Assembly: GCA_039680175.1 (NCBI GenBank)
Contig: JBDKTO010000016.1
Span: forward strand, 23,244 to 87,243
DNA: 64,000 nt
Source: Veillonellales bacterium
Lineage (GTDB): Bacteria > Bacillota > Negativicutes > JAAYSF01
Direction: 5' to 3'
Shown: positions 35,801-50,208 of the stretch, piece by piece
Numbering within the stretch: position 1 is the first letter of the stretch
How the letters are laid out: each line of letters opens with the position of its first letter
The notes under the pieces: model-generated
Told to the model about the DNA's origin: nothing
The model's input: the letters and a program-made list of their open reading frames with translations, nothing else
Database searches by the model: none
Position numbers and translations under genes: made by a program

Positions 35801-36751
35801 TTAATAACCTTTTTCTTTGTCAATGAGGGTTAACATTTCCTCTTTTTTTATAAAGTGTGTCAGATTATCAGTAAATAGTTTTATCGCCCGGTCAAGGTAA
35901 AGAGGGGATAGAGCGGCGATATGCGGGGTGATAATTACATTCGGCATATCCCACAGGGGAGAGGATTCGGCCAGTGGTTCGTGTTCGAAAACGTCCAGGC
36001 CGGCTCCTTTGATCAACCCCTGGCTTAAAGCAGTTTCCAGGTCGGCTTCGCGGACTACGGCACCGCGGGAAATATTGATAAAGTAAGCAGTTGGCTTCAT
36101 GGCGGTAAACTGCTCAAACTTAAACATTTCTCTCGTTTCTGGAAGTAGCGGCAAAGCTACTACTACAAAGTCGCACACTGCCAGCATTTCATTTAGCTGA
36201 TCCGGACTATATAATTGATCAACAAACAGTTCCGTTGTCATTTTTCGCTTGGTAGCGACTACATTCATTCCCAGTCCTTTGGCTTTTTTGGCAAATTCCC
36301 GGCCGATGCTGCCGAGACCGACAATGCCGATGGTTTTATCGTGAATCTCATCCACAGGGGAGCGCTGCCAGTTTTTTTCTTCCTGGTGACGAATAAAAAA
36401 ATTCAGGCCCCGGGTAAAAGCCAGCATCAGAGCGAGAACATGTTCGGAAACCGGGATGCCGTGAATCCCCTTGGAATTGGTTAATATGGTGCTCATGCTT
36501 TGCAGTTCCGGCGACAGCAAGTTTTCCACTCCGGCACTTAAAGCGTGAATCCATTTCAATTTTGCCGCTGCTGGCAGAAGAGAACAAATATTCATCCAGC
36601 CCCAGGCGACTAAAATATCGCAGTCGGCAATATGATCAGCGGCATGCAGGAGATCGCTGACCAGTACAGTGCTGTCTGGTGCGGCGTTATTGATGGCGGC
36701 AATATGACGTGCCGCTAATTTGTTTAATACTAGAATGTTCAATCCGGGCAC
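35801..36751 (-). CDS. D-isomer-specific 2-hydroxyacid dehydrogenase
   Basis: NAD-dependent oxidoreductase of 316 residues. The Rossmann motif GIVGLGSIGREFAKKAKG is followed by NISRGAVVREADLETAL and GLDVFEHEPLAESSPLW, with the catalytic His in NVIITPHIAAL. The substrate may be a keto acid such as glyoxylate, hydroxypyruvate or phenylpyruvate, and the sequence alone cannot decide. The start is taken as GTG at 36751 because GGAGGG lies six bases upstream. The longer open frame to 36877 has no ribosome site and covers the his promoter region. It is transcribed against hisZ and hisG and splits the his genes. Confidence 0.88.
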   Translation of the reverse strand: MPGLNILVLNKLAARHIAAINNAAPDSTVLVSDLLHAADHIADCDILVAWGWMNICSLLPAAAKLKWIHALSAGVENLLSPELQSMSTILTNSKGIHGIPVSEHVLALMLAFTRGLNFFIRHQEEKNWQRSPVDEIHDKTIGIVGLGSIGREFAKKAKGLGMNVVATKRKMTTELFVDQLYSPDQLNEMLAVCDFVVVALPLLPETREMFKFEQFTAMKPTAYFINISRGAVVREADLETALSQGLIKGAGLDVFEHEPLAESSPLWDMPNVIITPHIAALSPLYLDRAIKLFTDNLTHFIKKEEMLTLIDKEKGY

Positions 36752-36823
36752 TATGAGCCCTCCTTTTTCTATTTGTATTTTGTTAAATACTTCTACATGT
36801 ATGGGAAAAATCCTACAAGGGTC

Positions 36824-36852
36824 TTGACGAAAAAGCAGGTGGATGTTAATAT
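36824..36852 (+). promoter_or_regulatory. promoter of the hisG operon
   Basis: TTGACG at 36824-36829 and TAATAT at 36847-36852 with 17 bases between them. No T-box or other leader is seen before hisG, and only about 40 bases separate the start of transcription from the gene. Confidence 0.7.
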
Positions 36853-36900
36853 AGCAGTATATTAATACTTTAAACAATTAAAGGATGACAGGAGGGTACC

Positions 36901-37566
36901 ATGACATCGAGTGATATGAATTATCTTACCATAGCATTGCCAAAGGGGAAGTTATTTACTCCTTCGGCGGAAATGCTGGCAAGTGTGGGCTATACGGCGG
37001 AAGGACTGAGGGAAAACTCGCGAAAGCTGGTTATCACTAACGAACAGCAAAAAATCCGGTTTATTATTACCAAAACAGCCGACTTGCCGACTTATGTGGA
37101 GTACGGTGCCGCGGATATCGGTATTATCGGTAAGGATGTTTTGTTGGAAGAAAACAAAGACGTGTACGAGCTATTAGATTTGCAATATGGGGTATGCCGG
37201 CTGATGGTGGCGGTTCCTCAGGCGCTGCAGCAGGAAAAGCTAAGCGATTATGCCCATATGCGGGTAGCCACTAAATATCCCCGGGTAGCGGAGCAGTTTT
37301 TCCATAGTAAGGGCGTTCAGATGGAAATTATTAAACTGAATGGTTCCATTGAGCTGGCCCCGATGGTAGGATTAGCTGAAATCATTGTGGATATTGTGGA
37401 AACCGGCAGGACGCTTAAGGAAAATCAACTTGTGGAAATCGCCCGGATTCATCCGGCTACCGCCCGGTTCATTGCCAATCGTGTCAGCTTTAAGATGAAG
37501 TTTGATCGGATTAATAAGATGGTGGAAGATTTAAAAGCTATAGTGGAAAGTGGGAAGGCACAGTGA
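36901..37566 (+). CDS. hisG: ATP phosphoribosyltransferase catalytic subunit, short form
   Basis: First step of histidine synthesis, joining ATP and PRPP. At 221 residues it is the short form without the C-terminal regulatory domain, so it needs HisZ. Motifs are TIALPKGKLFTPSAEML, the phosphate-binding DIGIIGKDVLLE, and the PRPP loop ADIIVDIVETGRTLKEN seen here as IIVDIVETGRTL. AGGAGG precedes the ATG at 36901. Its stop overlaps hisD by four bases. Confidence 0.96.
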   Translation: MTSSDMNYLTIALPKGKLFTPSAEMLASVGYTAEGLRENSRKLVITNEQQKIRFIITKTADLPTYVEYGAADIGIIGKDVLLEENKDVYELLDLQYGVCRLMVAVPQALQQEKLSDYAHMRVATKYPRVAEQFFHSKGVQMEIIKLNGSIELAPMVGLAEIIVDIVETGRTLKENQLVEIARIHPATARFIANRVSFKMKFDRINKMVEDLKAIVESGKAQ

Positions 37567-38903
37567 GAATCATTTATGCGAAAGACAACAGTAAGGAAGC
37601 GTTAACAGCGCTATTAACCAAGCCTGCTTTTGATGAAGTGGTGCTGGGAGAAGGCGCTAAAGCCCGTACCCGGGAATCCTTCGGCAGTGATATGACGGCG
37701 GCGCAGGTAGTGGATAAGATTGTTGCCGATGTGCGGGCCCAGGGAGATGCTGCCATACTTCATTTTTCCAGGATTATTGATGGTGTAGAACTTTCGGCGG
37801 AAACACTGGAAGTGAGTCAGGCTGAATTTTCCGCCGCCGCTGAGAAGATCGATCCGGCAGTACGGGACAGTCTTCGTAAAGCAGTTGCCAATGTGCGCCG
37901 CTTTCATAGCGAACAGGTGCCAAAATCCTGGCTGACTTACCGGGAGCACGGCTCAATGCTGGGCCAGAACTGCATACCGCTTGATCGGGTGGGAATTTAT
38001 GTTCCCGGCGGAACAGCGGCTTATCCTTCATCGGTTATTATGAATGCGGTTCCGGCAGCGGTTGCCGGCGTAAAAGAAATTATTATGGCAGTACCACCGG
38101 CCCGGGACGGCAGTGTCAATCCCAATGTCCTTGTTGCAGCGCAGGAAGCGGGAGTTACTCGAGTGTTTAAAATCGGCGGGGCTCAGGCAATTGCCGCCTT
38201 GGCTTTTGGTACGGCTGCCGTACCGCGGGTAGATAAAATAACCGGTCCGGGAAATATTTTTGTTACTCTGGCCAAAAAAGCGGTATATGGCTACTGCGAT
38301 ATTGACATGCTGGCCGGCCCAAGTGAAATTTTGATTGTCGCCGATGCCGCTGCCGATCCCCGCTATATTGCGGCGGATATGCTCAGTCAGGCCGAACACG
38401 ATGTTTTGGCATCCAGTATTGTTATTACCGATAGTTCGGGATTAGCCGATAAAGTTGCCGCAGAGGTAGGCAAACAATTGGTAAAACTGCCTCGGGAAAA
38501 AATAGCAGCTGCTGCTTTAGATACCAACGGCCTGATTATTGTAGCCGACAGTATCATGCAGGCGATGGAATTGGCCAATTTATCGGCTCCTGAGCATATG
38601 GAGCTGCTAACAGCGGATCCTTTTTCCCTGCTGCCCTACGTGCGTCATGCCGGGGCGGTGTTCTTAGGACCGTATTCGCCGGAACCATTGGGCGATTATT
38701 TTGCCGGTCCAAACCATGTGCTGCCTACCGGAGGTACGGCTCGCTTTTATTCAGTGCTGAATGTGGAGACGTTTATGAAGAAGACCAGTATTATTGCTTA
38801 TACGCAAGGAGCTTTACAATCAGTCAGTGATGACATCATCCGTCTGGCCAAGGCGGAAGGACTGGATGCTCATGCCAATGCTATCAAAGTGAGGGGAAAA
38901 TAA
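37563..38903 (+). CDS. hisD: histidinol dehydrogenase
   Basis: Zinc- and NAD-dependent enzyme of 446 residues carrying out the last two oxidations to histidine. Signatures are [64 protein letters not shown], the metal and catalytic SQAEHDVLA, and [11 protein letters not shown]. An N-terminal extension of about 30 residues beyond the usual start fits common Firmicutes versions. It is coupled to hisG and hisC by short overlaps. Confidence 0.96.
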   Translation: MRIIYAKDNSKEALTALLTKPAFDEVVLGEGAKARTRESFGSDMTAAQVVDKIVADVRAQGDAAILHFSRIIDGVELSAETLEVSQAEFSAAAEKIDPAVRDSLRKAVANVRRFHSEQVPKSWLTYREHGSMLGQNCIPLDRVGIYVPGGTAAYPSSVIMNAVPAAVAGVKEIIMAVPPARDGSVNPNVLVAAQEAGVTRVFKIGGAQAIAALAFGTAAVPRVDKITGPGNIFVTLAKKAVYGYCDIDMLAGPSEILIVADAAADPRYIAADMLSQAEHDVLASSIVITDSSGLADKVAAEVGKQLVKLPREKIAAAALDTNGLIIVADSIMQAMELANLSAPEHMELLTADPFSLLPYVRHAGAVFLGPYSPEPLGDYFAGPNHVLPTGGTARFYSVLNVETFMKKTSIIAYTQGALQSVSDDIIRLAKAEGLDAHANAIKVRGK

Positions 38904-39970
38904 TGATGCTGAAGTATCGGGCGGGTTTAGAAGCTTTACATACTTACGCCATTGATGAACGTGACTGGGACATTAAGCTGGATGCCAATGAAAGTCCGGC
39001 CAATCTGCCTCCCTTGGTGAGGGAGCGGGTGGTAAACCGGCTGTCCTATTTGGCGTTTAACCGCTATCCGGAAATGGGAATGCTTGGACTTAGAGAACAA
39101 ATCGCCGCTGAATTTCAGTTGTCGGTAGATCAGGTTTTGATCGGCAACGGGTCCAGCGAAATTTTAATTGCCCTTTGTCATGCCCTGGGCGGACAGGGCC
39201 GGAGTATTGTCTTTCCGACACCTTCCTTTTCCATGTACGGCATTTACGCTATTCTTGCCGACAGCGAGGCGGTTCCCGTGAATTTGGCGCCAACTGACTT
39301 TTCTCTGTCGCGGGATAAAATTTTACAGGCAGCCGAAGCATCCAAGGCAAATTTAATTATTTTGTGCAATCCCAATAATCCAACCGGTACAGTCATACCA
39401 CCGGAGGATATCGAGTATATTGTCAGTCAGGCAAAATGCCTGGTTGTAGTGGACGAAGCGTATCACGAGTTTTATGGCGGCCGGTCGGCCGCCGGACTAA
39501 TCGGTAAATATGATAACCTGGTTGTGGCTCGTACTTTTTCCAAGGCTTACAGCCTGGCATCGGCCCGGGTGGGCTATATGCTGGCTGGGGAGCAAGTGAC
39601 CCAGATGGTTGGCAAGGCAATGCTGCCTTATCATGTTAATGCCTTATCATTAGCGGCAGCAGAGGTAGTATACCAAATGCGGGATGAATTTAAGGCAGGA
39701 ATCAGCCAAACCGTCATGGAACGCAAGCGTATGGCGGAATCATTGCGTAAATTTACCGGGATAACCGTCTACCCGTCTGAAACGAACTTCATTTTGATCA
39801 AACTGGCGCAGGCTCAGGGATTAAACAGTTATTTGGCGGAACGCAGCATTAGTATTCGCGATTTTGGCGGTGCTCCCGGATTAACCAATTGTTTGCGGAT
39901 TTCTGTCGGCACCCCGGTGGAAAATGACACGTTGCTTCAGGCAATTTTGGAATTTCTGAAAAGAGGTTGA
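38903..39970 (+). CDS. hisC: histidinol-phosphate aminotransferase
   Basis: PLP enzyme of 355 residues converting imidazole-acetol phosphate to histidinol phosphate. The motifs are KLDANESPANLPP, FNRYPEMGMLGLRE, IGNGSSEILIALCHAL, LCNPNNPTGTVIP, VVDEAYHEFYGG and the PLP lysine segment ARTFSKAYSLASARVGY. It overlaps the hisD stop by one base and ends just before hisB, as expected for one long his transcript. Confidence 0.95.
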   Translation: MMLKYRAGLEALHTYAIDERDWDIKLDANESPANLPPLVRERVVNRLSYLAFNRYPEMGMLGLREQIAAEFQLSVDQVLIGNGSSEILIALCHALGGQGRSIVFPTPSFSMYGIYAILADSEAVPVNLAPTDFSLSRDKILQAAEASKANLIILCNPNNPTGTVIPPEDIEYIVSQAKCLVVVDEAYHEFYGGRSAAGLIGKYDNLVVARTFSKAYSLASARVGYMLAGEQVTQMVGKAMLPYHVNALSLAAAEVVYQMRDEFKAGISQTVMERKRMAESLRKFTGITVYPSETNFILIKLAQAQGLNSYLAERSISIRDFGGAPGLTNCLRISVGTPVENDTLLQAILEFLKRG

Positions 39971-39975
39971 TAAAA

Positions 39976-40563
39976 GTGGCGCGTACGGTAGAAATAAGCC
40001 GCAAAACAGCGGAAACCGAGATTCAAATCGCGTTGAATCTGGATGGAACCGGAGCCGGCGAAATTAGTACCGGAATAGGCTTCTTCGATCATATGCTGAA
40101 TCTTTGGGCCAAACATGGGTTGTTTGATTTATCCCTTAAAGCTAAGGGGGATTTGGCAGTCGACAGCCATCATACGGTGGAAGACACCGGTATCGTATTG
40201 GGCCAGGCACTGGCAAAAGCATTAGGCGATAAACAGGGAATCAAGCGCTATGGAACTGCGTTTGTGCCGATGGATGAAGCCTTAGCTATGGTATCTTTGG
40301 ATATTAGCGGCAGGCCCTATTTGGCATTTGACGTGACCATACCGACGGAACGGATTGGTAGCTTTGACAGCGAAATGACGGAGGAGTTTCTCCGCGCTCT
40401 GGCGGTTCATGGCGGTTTGACGCTGCATGTTCGGCTATTAGCCGGAAAGAATGCGCACCACATTGTGGAGGCTGTGTTTAAGGCTTTGGGCCGGGCGCTT
40501 GCTGCCGCCGTTTGTGAGGATAAGAGGATCGTTGGCGTGATGTCAACGAAGGGAATGCTGTAA
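39976..40563 (+). CDS. hisB: imidazoleglycerol-phosphate dehydratase
   Basis: Manganese enzyme of 195 residues, single-function (no phosphatase domain). The histidine-rich metal motifs FFDHMLNLWAKHG, DSHHTVEDTGIVLGQ and KNAHHIVEAVFKALGRAL are intact. The start is taken as GTG at 39976, giving the normal N-terminus and 195-residue length with AGAGG upstream. A TTG at 39967 overlapping hisC is possible but has no spacing to the ribosome site. No histidinol-phosphatase gene is recognised nearby. Confidence 0.95.
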   Translation: MARTVEISRKTAETEIQIALNLDGTGAGEISTGIGFFDHMLNLWAKHGLFDLSLKAKGDLAVDSHHTVEDTGIVLGQALAKALGDKQGIKRYGTAFVPMDEALAMVSLDISGRPYLAFDVTIPTERIGSFDSEMTEEFLRALAVHGGLTLHVRLLAGKNAHHIVEAVFKALGRALAAAVCEDKRIVGVMSTKGML

Positions 40564-40607
40564 TTTTACTTGGGCCGCAGAAGGGCACAAGGCTGGGAGG
40601 AGCAGGA

Positions 40608-41213
40608 ATGATCGCAATCATTGATTATGGCATGGGCAATCTGTATAGTGTGGAAAAAGCCTTAACGAAACTGGGTGCTTCCGTTATTGTAACCGGCAGG
40701 CCGGAGAAAATTGTCCAGGCTGCCAAGGTTGTGCTGCCGGGCGTCGGCGCTTTCGGCGATTGCATGAAAAATCTTACTCAATATGGTTTGGTAGAGGTTA
40801 TCCGTCAGGTGATTGAACAAGGCAAGCCCTTTCTTGGTATTTGCCTCGGACTGCAGATGCTGTTTGAAGGCAGCGAAGAGGATCCGGGGGTACCGGGCCT
40901 GGGAATTTTTCCCGGACAGGTGCGAAAAATTACCGCTCCCCAATTAAAAATTCCCCATATGGGATGGAATAGCTTGGCATTTCCGAATCCCAGCCAGTTA
41001 TTTCAAAACCTTGCAGAGCCATCGTATGTATATTTTGTTCATAGTTATCATGCAGTGCCGGAGAATTCTTCGCTTATCACTGCCGTGACGGATTATGGCG
41101 GGGCGGTGACAGCGGCGGTAGGCCAGGGGAATGTGCAGGCTGTGCAGTTTCATCCGGAAAAATCCAGCAGTGTGGGTATGAAAATCCTGGATAACTTTAT
41201 TCGGGTGTGTTAG
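40608..41213 (+). CDS. hisH: imidazole glycerol phosphate synthase, glutaminase subunit
   Basis: Class I glutamine amidotransferase of 201 residues that supplies ammonia to HisF. The nucleophile lies in GICLGLQMLFEGSEE, the oxyanion region in PGVGAFGDCM, and the catalytic His/Glu in QFHPEKSSSVG. GGGAGG precedes the ATG. hisA follows 11 bases later. Confidence 0.96.
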   Translation: MIAIIDYGMGNLYSVEKALTKLGASVIVTGRPEKIVQAAKVVLPGVGAFGDCMKNLTQYGLVEVIRQVIEQGKPFLGICLGLQMLFEGSEEDPGVPGLGIFPGQVRKITAPQLKIPHMGWNSLAFPNPSQLFQNLAEPSYVYFVHSYHAVPENSSLITAVTDYGGAVTAAVGQGNVQAVQFHPEKSSSVGMKILDNFIRVC

Positions 41214-41224
41214 GAGATGATAGG

Positions 41225-41953
41225 ATGATTATTTTTCCGGCGATTGATATTCGCGGCGGCAAATGCGTCCGGCTGACGGAAGGACGGTTTGATCAGGAAA
41301 CGGTTTTTGCTGATAATCCGGTGGAGATGGCGCTGCGCTGGGCTCTGGAGGGCGCCGAATTCCTCCATGTGGTGGATTTAGACGGTGCATTGGCCGGCAA
41401 GTCAATGAATTTGACGGTGGTTAGTGAAATTGCCAAAGCAGTAACTATTCCAGTACAATTAGGCGGGGGTATCCGAACGCTGGAAAACGTGGCGGCAATA
41501 TTGGAAGCCGGCATTAGCCGGGTCATTCTGGGATCGGTTGCCGTGCGGCAGCCTGAGCTTGTAAAAGCAGCTTGTAAGAAATATGGTGAGCGAATTGTTG
41601 TGGGAATTGATGCCCGAGATGGGCAGGTCGCCGTTGAGGGCTGGGGTGTCAGCGGCGGGATCGGCGCTGAACAACTGGCTAAACGGATGGCGGCAGCCGG
41701 AGTTGCCCGCATTATTTACACCGATATTTCCCGGGACGGTACTTTGTCCGGCGTTAATGTTCCGGCAACCCGTTCTTTAGCCAGGGCAGCCGGGATTCCG
41801 GTGATTGCCTCCGGCGGCGTAAGTGGTTTAGAAGATATTTTAGCGGTAAAGCAGGCCGCGAACGACGGGGTTGAAGGCGTGATTGTCGGCAAAGCCATTT
41901 ATACAGGAAGTCTTCTGTTGCCGGAAGCGATTAAAGCAGCACGGGGAGTGTGA
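41225..41953 (+). CDS. hisA: ProFAR isomerase
   Basis: (Beta-alpha)8 barrel of 242 residues isomerising ProFAR to PRFAR. It shows [15 protein letters not shown] with the catalytic aspartate, [54 protein letters not shown] with the second catalytic aspartate, and [12 protein letters not shown]. The start at 41225 is supported by AGGAGATGATAGG upstream. It ends within the beginning of hisF. Confidence 0.96.
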   Translation: MIIFPAIDIRGGKCVRLTEGRFDQETVFADNPVEMALRWALEGAEFLHVVDLDGALAGKSMNLTVVSEIAKAVTIPVQLGGGIRTLENVAAILEAGISRVILGSVAVRQPELVKAACKKYGERIVVGIDARDGQVAVEGWGVSGGIGAEQLAKRMAAAGVARIIYTDISRDGTLSGVNVPATRSLARAAGIPVIASGGVSGLEDILAVKQAANDGVEGVIVGKAIYTGSLLLPEAIKAARGV

Positions 41954-41958
41954 TTTCA

Positions 41959-42717
41959 GTGTATACAAAGCGGATTATTCCCTGCTTGGACGTAAAAGAC
42001 GGACGGGTGGTTAAAGGAACCAATTTTGTCGGCCTGCGGGATGCCGGTGATCCGGTGGAGCTGGCTTCGCTATATGATAAAGAAATCGCCGACGAATTGG
42101 TGTTTTTGGATATCACTGCTTCCTGCGAAGAGCGAAATACCATGGTACAGGTGGTGCGGAATACGGCTGCTCAAGTATTTATTCCTTTTACAGTGGGGGG
42201 AGGAATTCGATCCGTTGACAATATCCGAACCATGCTGAAAGCAGGAGCGGATAAGGTCTCGTTGAATACAGCCGCCATCAAAAATCCGGATCTGATAGCC
42301 GAGGGGGCCAAGCGGTTTGGCCGGCAGTGTATCGTCCTGGCGGTGGACGCCAGACAGACAGGCGGCGGTAAGTGGGAAGTCTATATTAATGGAGGACGGA
42401 CTCCTACCGGGATTGATGTTTTGGCATGGGTGAAACGGGCGACTGCTTTGGGAGCCGGTGAGATACTGCTGACCAGTATGGATAAGGACGGCACCAAGGA
42501 CGGATATGATATTCCTTTAACGAGGGCGGTCTCTGAGGCAGTGGCTGTTCCGGTGATTGCTTCCGGTGGAGCCGGTGAACTGGAGCATTTCTATGAAGTA
42601 TTGACGGCGGGAAAGGCAGACGCAGTGCTGGCTGCTTCGGTGTTTCATTATGGACAGTTTACGGTTCGGCAAGTAAAAGAATATTTAAAATCGCGTAACG
42701 TGGAGGTAAGACTGTGA
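41959..42717 (+). CDS. hisF: imidazole glycerol phosphate synthase, cyclase subunit
   Basis: Barrel of 252 residues that uses ammonia from HisH to form the imidazole ring and AICAR, which feeds purine synthesis through purH in this same window. Motifs are [50 protein letters not shown] and [18 protein letters not shown]. The start is taken as GTG at 41959, matching the usual N-terminus. An upstream GTG at 41950 would add three residues and overlap hisA. Confidence 0.95.
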   Translation: MYTKRIIPCLDVKDGRVVKGTNFVGLRDAGDPVELASLYDKEIADELVFLDITASCEERNTMVQVVRNTAAQVFIPFTVGGGIRSVDNIRTMLKAGADKVSLNTAAIKNPDLIAEGAKRFGRQCIVLAVDARQTGGGKWEVYINGGRTPTGIDVLAWVKRATALGAGEILLTSMDKDGTKDGYDIPLTRAVSEAVAVPVIASGGAGELEHFYEVLTAGKADAVLAASVFHYGQFTVRQVKEYLKSRNVEVRL

Positions 42718-43367
42718 ATATTGATAACATAAAATTTGATTCCCAGGGCCTTGTTCCGGCCATTGTTCAGGACCAAAAAACAGGAACTGTGCTGATGCTG
42801 GCTTACATGAACAAAGCAGCGCTGCAGAAAACGGTAGAAACAGGTGTGACCTGGTTCTACAGCCGCAGCCGGTCCCGTTTGTGGCAGAAAGGGGAAACCT
42901 CCGGTCATGTACAGAAGGTTCAGGATATTTACTATGATTGTGATGCTGATGCCATTTTGGTGAAAGCGGATCAAACCGGCGCAGCCTGCCATGAAGGAAC
43001 CTTCTCCTGCTTCAGCCGGAAGCTGGGAGAAAAAGAACAGCGGGAAGAAAAGATCTTTGATCCGGCCAAAGTATATGGCGGCTCGGCGGCGACTATTCTT
43101 CAGGAGGTATACCAGGTCATTACCGACCGCAAAGCCAAGCTGCCGGAAGGGTCTTATACCGCCTATCTGTTTACCAAGGGACAGGACAAGATTTTGAAAA
43201 AAGTCGGCGAAGAATCGGCAGAAACGATTATCGCCTCTAAAAACAATAGTAAAGAAGAATTGCTGTATGAAATGGCGGATTTATGGTATCATTGTCTGGT
43301 GTTATTGGCTTACCATAATGTAACGCCCAGCGAACTGCTGGCGGAACTTCAGGGGAGAAGAAAGTAG
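42714..43367 (+). CDS. hisIE: bifunctional PRAMP cyclohydrolase / PRATP pyrophosphohydrolase
   Basis: Fusion of steps 2 and 3 of the pathway, 217 residues. The N-terminal HisI domain (about 1-115) has the zinc-binding [29 protein letters not shown] and CHEGTFSCF. The C-terminal HisE domain (about 125-215) has the helical pyrophosphohydrolase motifs [19 protein letters not shown] and [19 protein letters not shown]. The GTG start has GGAGGT upstream and overlaps hisF by four bases. It is the last canonical his gene of the operon. Confidence 0.95.
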   Translation: MNIDNIKFDSQGLVPAIVQDQKTGTVLMLAYMNKAALQKTVETGVTWFYSRSRSRLWQKGETSGHVQKVQDIYYDCDADAILVKADQTGAACHEGTFSCFSRKLGEKEQREEKIFDPAKVYGGSAATILQEVYQVITDRKAKLPEGSYTAYLFTKGQDKILKKVGEESAETIIASKNNSKEELLYEMADLWYHCLVLLAYHNVTPSELLAELQGRRK

Positions 43368-43369
43368 CT

Positions 43370-44107
43370 ATGGACAAATTCATTGGTCAGGAATTTATGG
43401 ATAAAACACGTTATGCCTATATTCAACAGACAGAGCAGCTTCAAGGTGTGCCCCAGCCACCGCTGGAGCTGGAAGTTGACCCGGCTAAACCGCTAATCGA
43501 CTTGCCGCAGCCGGAAACTTTTCCGGAAGTGCGGATTAATTTATTGGAATTTATTGAACTGCGTACCAGTGTACGGCAGTATGCCAATAAATCCCTCAGC
43601 CTGGCAGAACTGGCCTATTTACTTTGGTGCACCCAGGGAGTGAAAGGCGTTATTCCCGGCAAGGCGACATTTCGCACGGTTCCTTCCGCCGGTGCCAGAC
43701 ATGCCTTTGAAACCTATTTGCTGATCAATCATGTGGAAGATTTGACACCCGGATTATATCGTTTTTTAGCTGTCGAGCATAAATTGCAGGCAGTTGATCT
43801 TCAGCCCGGAATTTCTGGCGAAATTACCGCTGCCGGTTTGCATCAGCAATTCATTCGGTCAAGCGCGGTCACTTTTATCTGGACGGCAGTCCCTGCGCGA
43901 ATGAACTGGAAATACGGTGAGCGGGGTTATCGTTATCTCCATCTCGACGCCGGACATGTTTGTCAGAATCTTTACCTGACAGCCGAGACTATCGGCTGTG
44001 GCACATGTGCCATAGGCGCTTTTGATGATGAACAGATCAACAGCATTTTGGGCATTGACGGAAAAGACCATTTTGTTATTTACATGGCGGCGGTTGGGAA
44101 AAAATAA
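43370..44107 (+). CDS. SagB/ThcOx family nitroreductase-like protein
   Basis: FMN-dependent nitroreductase-fold protein of 245 residues. The core includes FIELRTSVRQYANKSLSLAE, TVPSAGARHAFETYLLI, RGYRYLHLDAGHVCQNLYL and IGCGTCAIGAFDD. SagB proteins dehydrogenate azolines in peptide antibiotics, but many stand-alone members near metabolic genes have unknown substrates. It starts two bases after hisIE and so is part of the his transcript, but no link to histidine synthesis is established. A terminator follows. Confidence 0.82.
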   Translation: MDKFIGQEFMDKTRYAYIQQTEQLQGVPQPPLELEVDPAKPLIDLPQPETFPEVRINLLEFIELRTSVRQYANKSLSLAELAYLLWCTQGVKGVIPGKATFRTVPSAGARHAFETYLLINHVEDLTPGLYRFLAVEHKLQAVDLQPGISGEITAAGLHQQFIRSSAVTFIWTAVPARMNWKYGERGYRYLHLDAGHVCQNLYLTAETIGCGTCAIGAFDDEQINSILGIDGKDHFVIYMAAVGKK

Positions 44108-44117
44108 CTGATTTTTT

Positions 44118-44142
44118 AAAGCCGGCTATCAGCCGGTTTTTT
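44118..44142 (+). terminator. terminator of the his operon
   Basis: AAAGCCGGCT pairs with AGCCGGTTT around ATC, with one G-U pair, followed by TTTTTT. It lies right after the nitroreductase stop. Confidence 0.82.
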
Positions 44143-44260
44143 ACGTAAATAGGGGTAGCCTTTCAGCAGGAGTTTACCGTCGCATAGGGAAAATAATAAC
44201 TCTAGTATTTATATTTGACATGCCATGAATCAATTACACGAGTATAGGAGAATTCTACTC

Positions 44261-45475
44261 ATGAAAAAGGGCGGCAGGCAGGTCTACTGGCTGGCGGCAG
44301 TCTTAGTTCTGCTGCTGATCGGGTTATACTTTCATTTTTCCCATAAAGGGGAACCTGAAGATGTTTCAAACCAGCGGCCTAAATACAGCCTGGAGAAGAC
44401 CGGTGCCGGGGCTGTGGCAGATTTCACGGCAGTATCGCAGCAAATTCATAGCGCGGTAGACGGAGCGCTGAATCAATCCGGCTGGGTTGTCCGGGATGCG
44501 AAGGCGGCCAAGCGGGAAACGCCGCGTCAACAGGTGGAGGGAACAATCCGCTGGCATACCCGTCAGCTGCTGCTGGATATACCGGCGGGAATGACGGTTG
44601 AACAGGTGCGGCAGATTATTGCCTCATCAACCGGAAATGCGGGCGGCGAAATTTTGGCTGCCCAGCCGGATAAATATCTGGGTGTGTCGGTTACCCGGAT
44701 TGATGTAGGAATACGGGATCAACTGGGCGGCGACCCGATTACGATTATTACCGATAAACTTTATATTCACCAGGATAAGACACCAGTTACCAAAGAAAAA
44801 TCGGCAGTTACGCTGCGTGGACAAATGGCGATCATTGTGGATGATTTTGGCTACAGCAGTGAACCGATCAGCGCTTTCGCCGGGATTAACCGGCCGCTGA
44901 CCTGGGCGATCCTTCCCTATCGTCCTTATAGCAATGAGGCGGCAGCCCGGGGGATCGGCTCAGGTCATCAGGTGATGCTGCATTTGCCTATGGAACCTCT
45001 GTCGGCGGCAGCGCAGTCGGAAGAGGTTACTATTGGTGTCAATATGAGCGATCAGGAAATCCGGGATATTGTCAGTCGGGCGGTGCGATCTGTTCCCGGC
45101 ATCGTTGGGGTGAATAACCATCAGGGATCCCGGGCCACCGCCGACAGCCGGGTAATGCAGAATGTTTTTGCGGTGCTGAAGGCCAATCATTTATTTTTTG
45201 TCGACAGTCGTACCAGCAGCCAGTCGATTGCCTATGATTTGGCCAGGCAAAGCGGGCTGAGGGCCGGTGAAAACCAACTGTTCATCGACAATAGCAGTGA
45301 GGTAAGCGCTATCAAAAAACAGCTGCGTTCTGCCGGCGATATCGCTATACGCAGTGGTGCGGTGACGGTAATCGGTCATGCCCGCATGAATACGGCAACT
45401 GCAGTTCGGGAAATGATTCCGGAACTGGAGGCAGAGGGAATTGAACTGGTATTTGTCGCGGAACTTTTAAAATAA
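44261..45475 (+). CDS. divergent polysaccharide deacetylase (YibQ family)
   Basis: Protein of 404 residues with one N-terminal membrane segment (about 8-27), then a linker region and a C-terminal divergent polysaccharide deacetylase fold. The opening of that fold is MAIIVDDFGYSSEPISAFA with paired aspartates, then LHLPMEPLS, VGVNNHQGSRAT with the histidine, and FFVDSRTSSQSIAYDLA. It is probably exported and anchored, acting in the cell envelope, but its substrate is unknown. The start at 44261 is preferred because AGGAGA lies nine bases upstream. It heads the run with ywbE and pcrA. Confidence 0.83.
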   Translation: MKKGGRQVYWLAAVLVLLLIGLYFHFSHKGEPEDVSNQRPKYSLEKTGAGAVADFTAVSQQIHSAVDGALNQSGWVVRDAKAAKRETPRQQVEGTIRWHTRQLLLDIPAGMTVEQVRQIIASSTGNAGGEILAAQPDKYLGVSVTRIDVGIRDQLGGDPITIITDKLYIHQDKTPVTKEKSAVTLRGQMAIIVDDFGYSSEPISAFAGINRPLTWAILPYRPYSNEAAARGIGSGHQVMLHLPMEPLSAAAQSEEVTIGVNMSDQEIRDIVSRAVRSVPGIVGVNNHQGSRATADSRVMQNVFAVLKANHLFFVDSRTSSQSIAYDLARQSGLRAGENQLFIDNSSEVSAIKKQLRSAGDIAIRSGAVTVIGHARMNTATAVREMIPELEAEGIELVFVAELLK

Positions 45476-45501
45476 ATAGCGAAGATATGAGGGGAACTAC
45501 T

Positions 45502-45702
45502 ATGAACAGCGGTACAGAGCGGAAAAATATTAAACCGGGCAGCCGGGTAAAAATTGTTCAGAAGCAGCATCAGCGCACCGGTCAGTTGACCGAGGGGATC
45601 GTAAAGGACATCTTGACCAACAGCGCCGTGCATCATCGCGGAATTAAGGTCCGTCTGCAGGACGGATTGATAGGCCGGGTGCAGGAAATTATCAGAGAAT
45701 AA
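45502..45702 (+). CDS. YwbE family small protein
   Basis: A 66-residue protein of the YwbE family (uncharacterised). The conserved stretch is GSRVKIVQKQHQRTGQLTEG followed by VKDILTNSAVHHRGIKVRL. The sequence predicts a small beta-rich fold and is basic, so it may bind nucleic acid, but no function is known. The start at 45502 has AGGGGA upstream. It lies between the deacetylase and pcrA. Confidence 0.82.
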   Translation: MNSGTERKNIKPGSRVKIVQKQHQRTGQLTEGIVKDILTNSAVHHRGIKVRLQDGLIGRVQEIIRE

Positions 45703-45746
45703 TAAGGAAAGAATAATACCAGTACAAAGTCATAACGGAGGAATAC

Positions 45747-50167
<4,421 letters not shown>

Positions 50168-50208
50168 ATTAAAACATTGGCCCAAAACGACAGAAGGAAA
50201 GTAATATT

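Noticed and set aside
36752..36877. longer N-terminus of the 2-hydroxyacid dehydrogenase
   Set aside because: The extra 42 residues show no homology or ribosome site and would run over the his promoter. GTG at 36751 has a good site.
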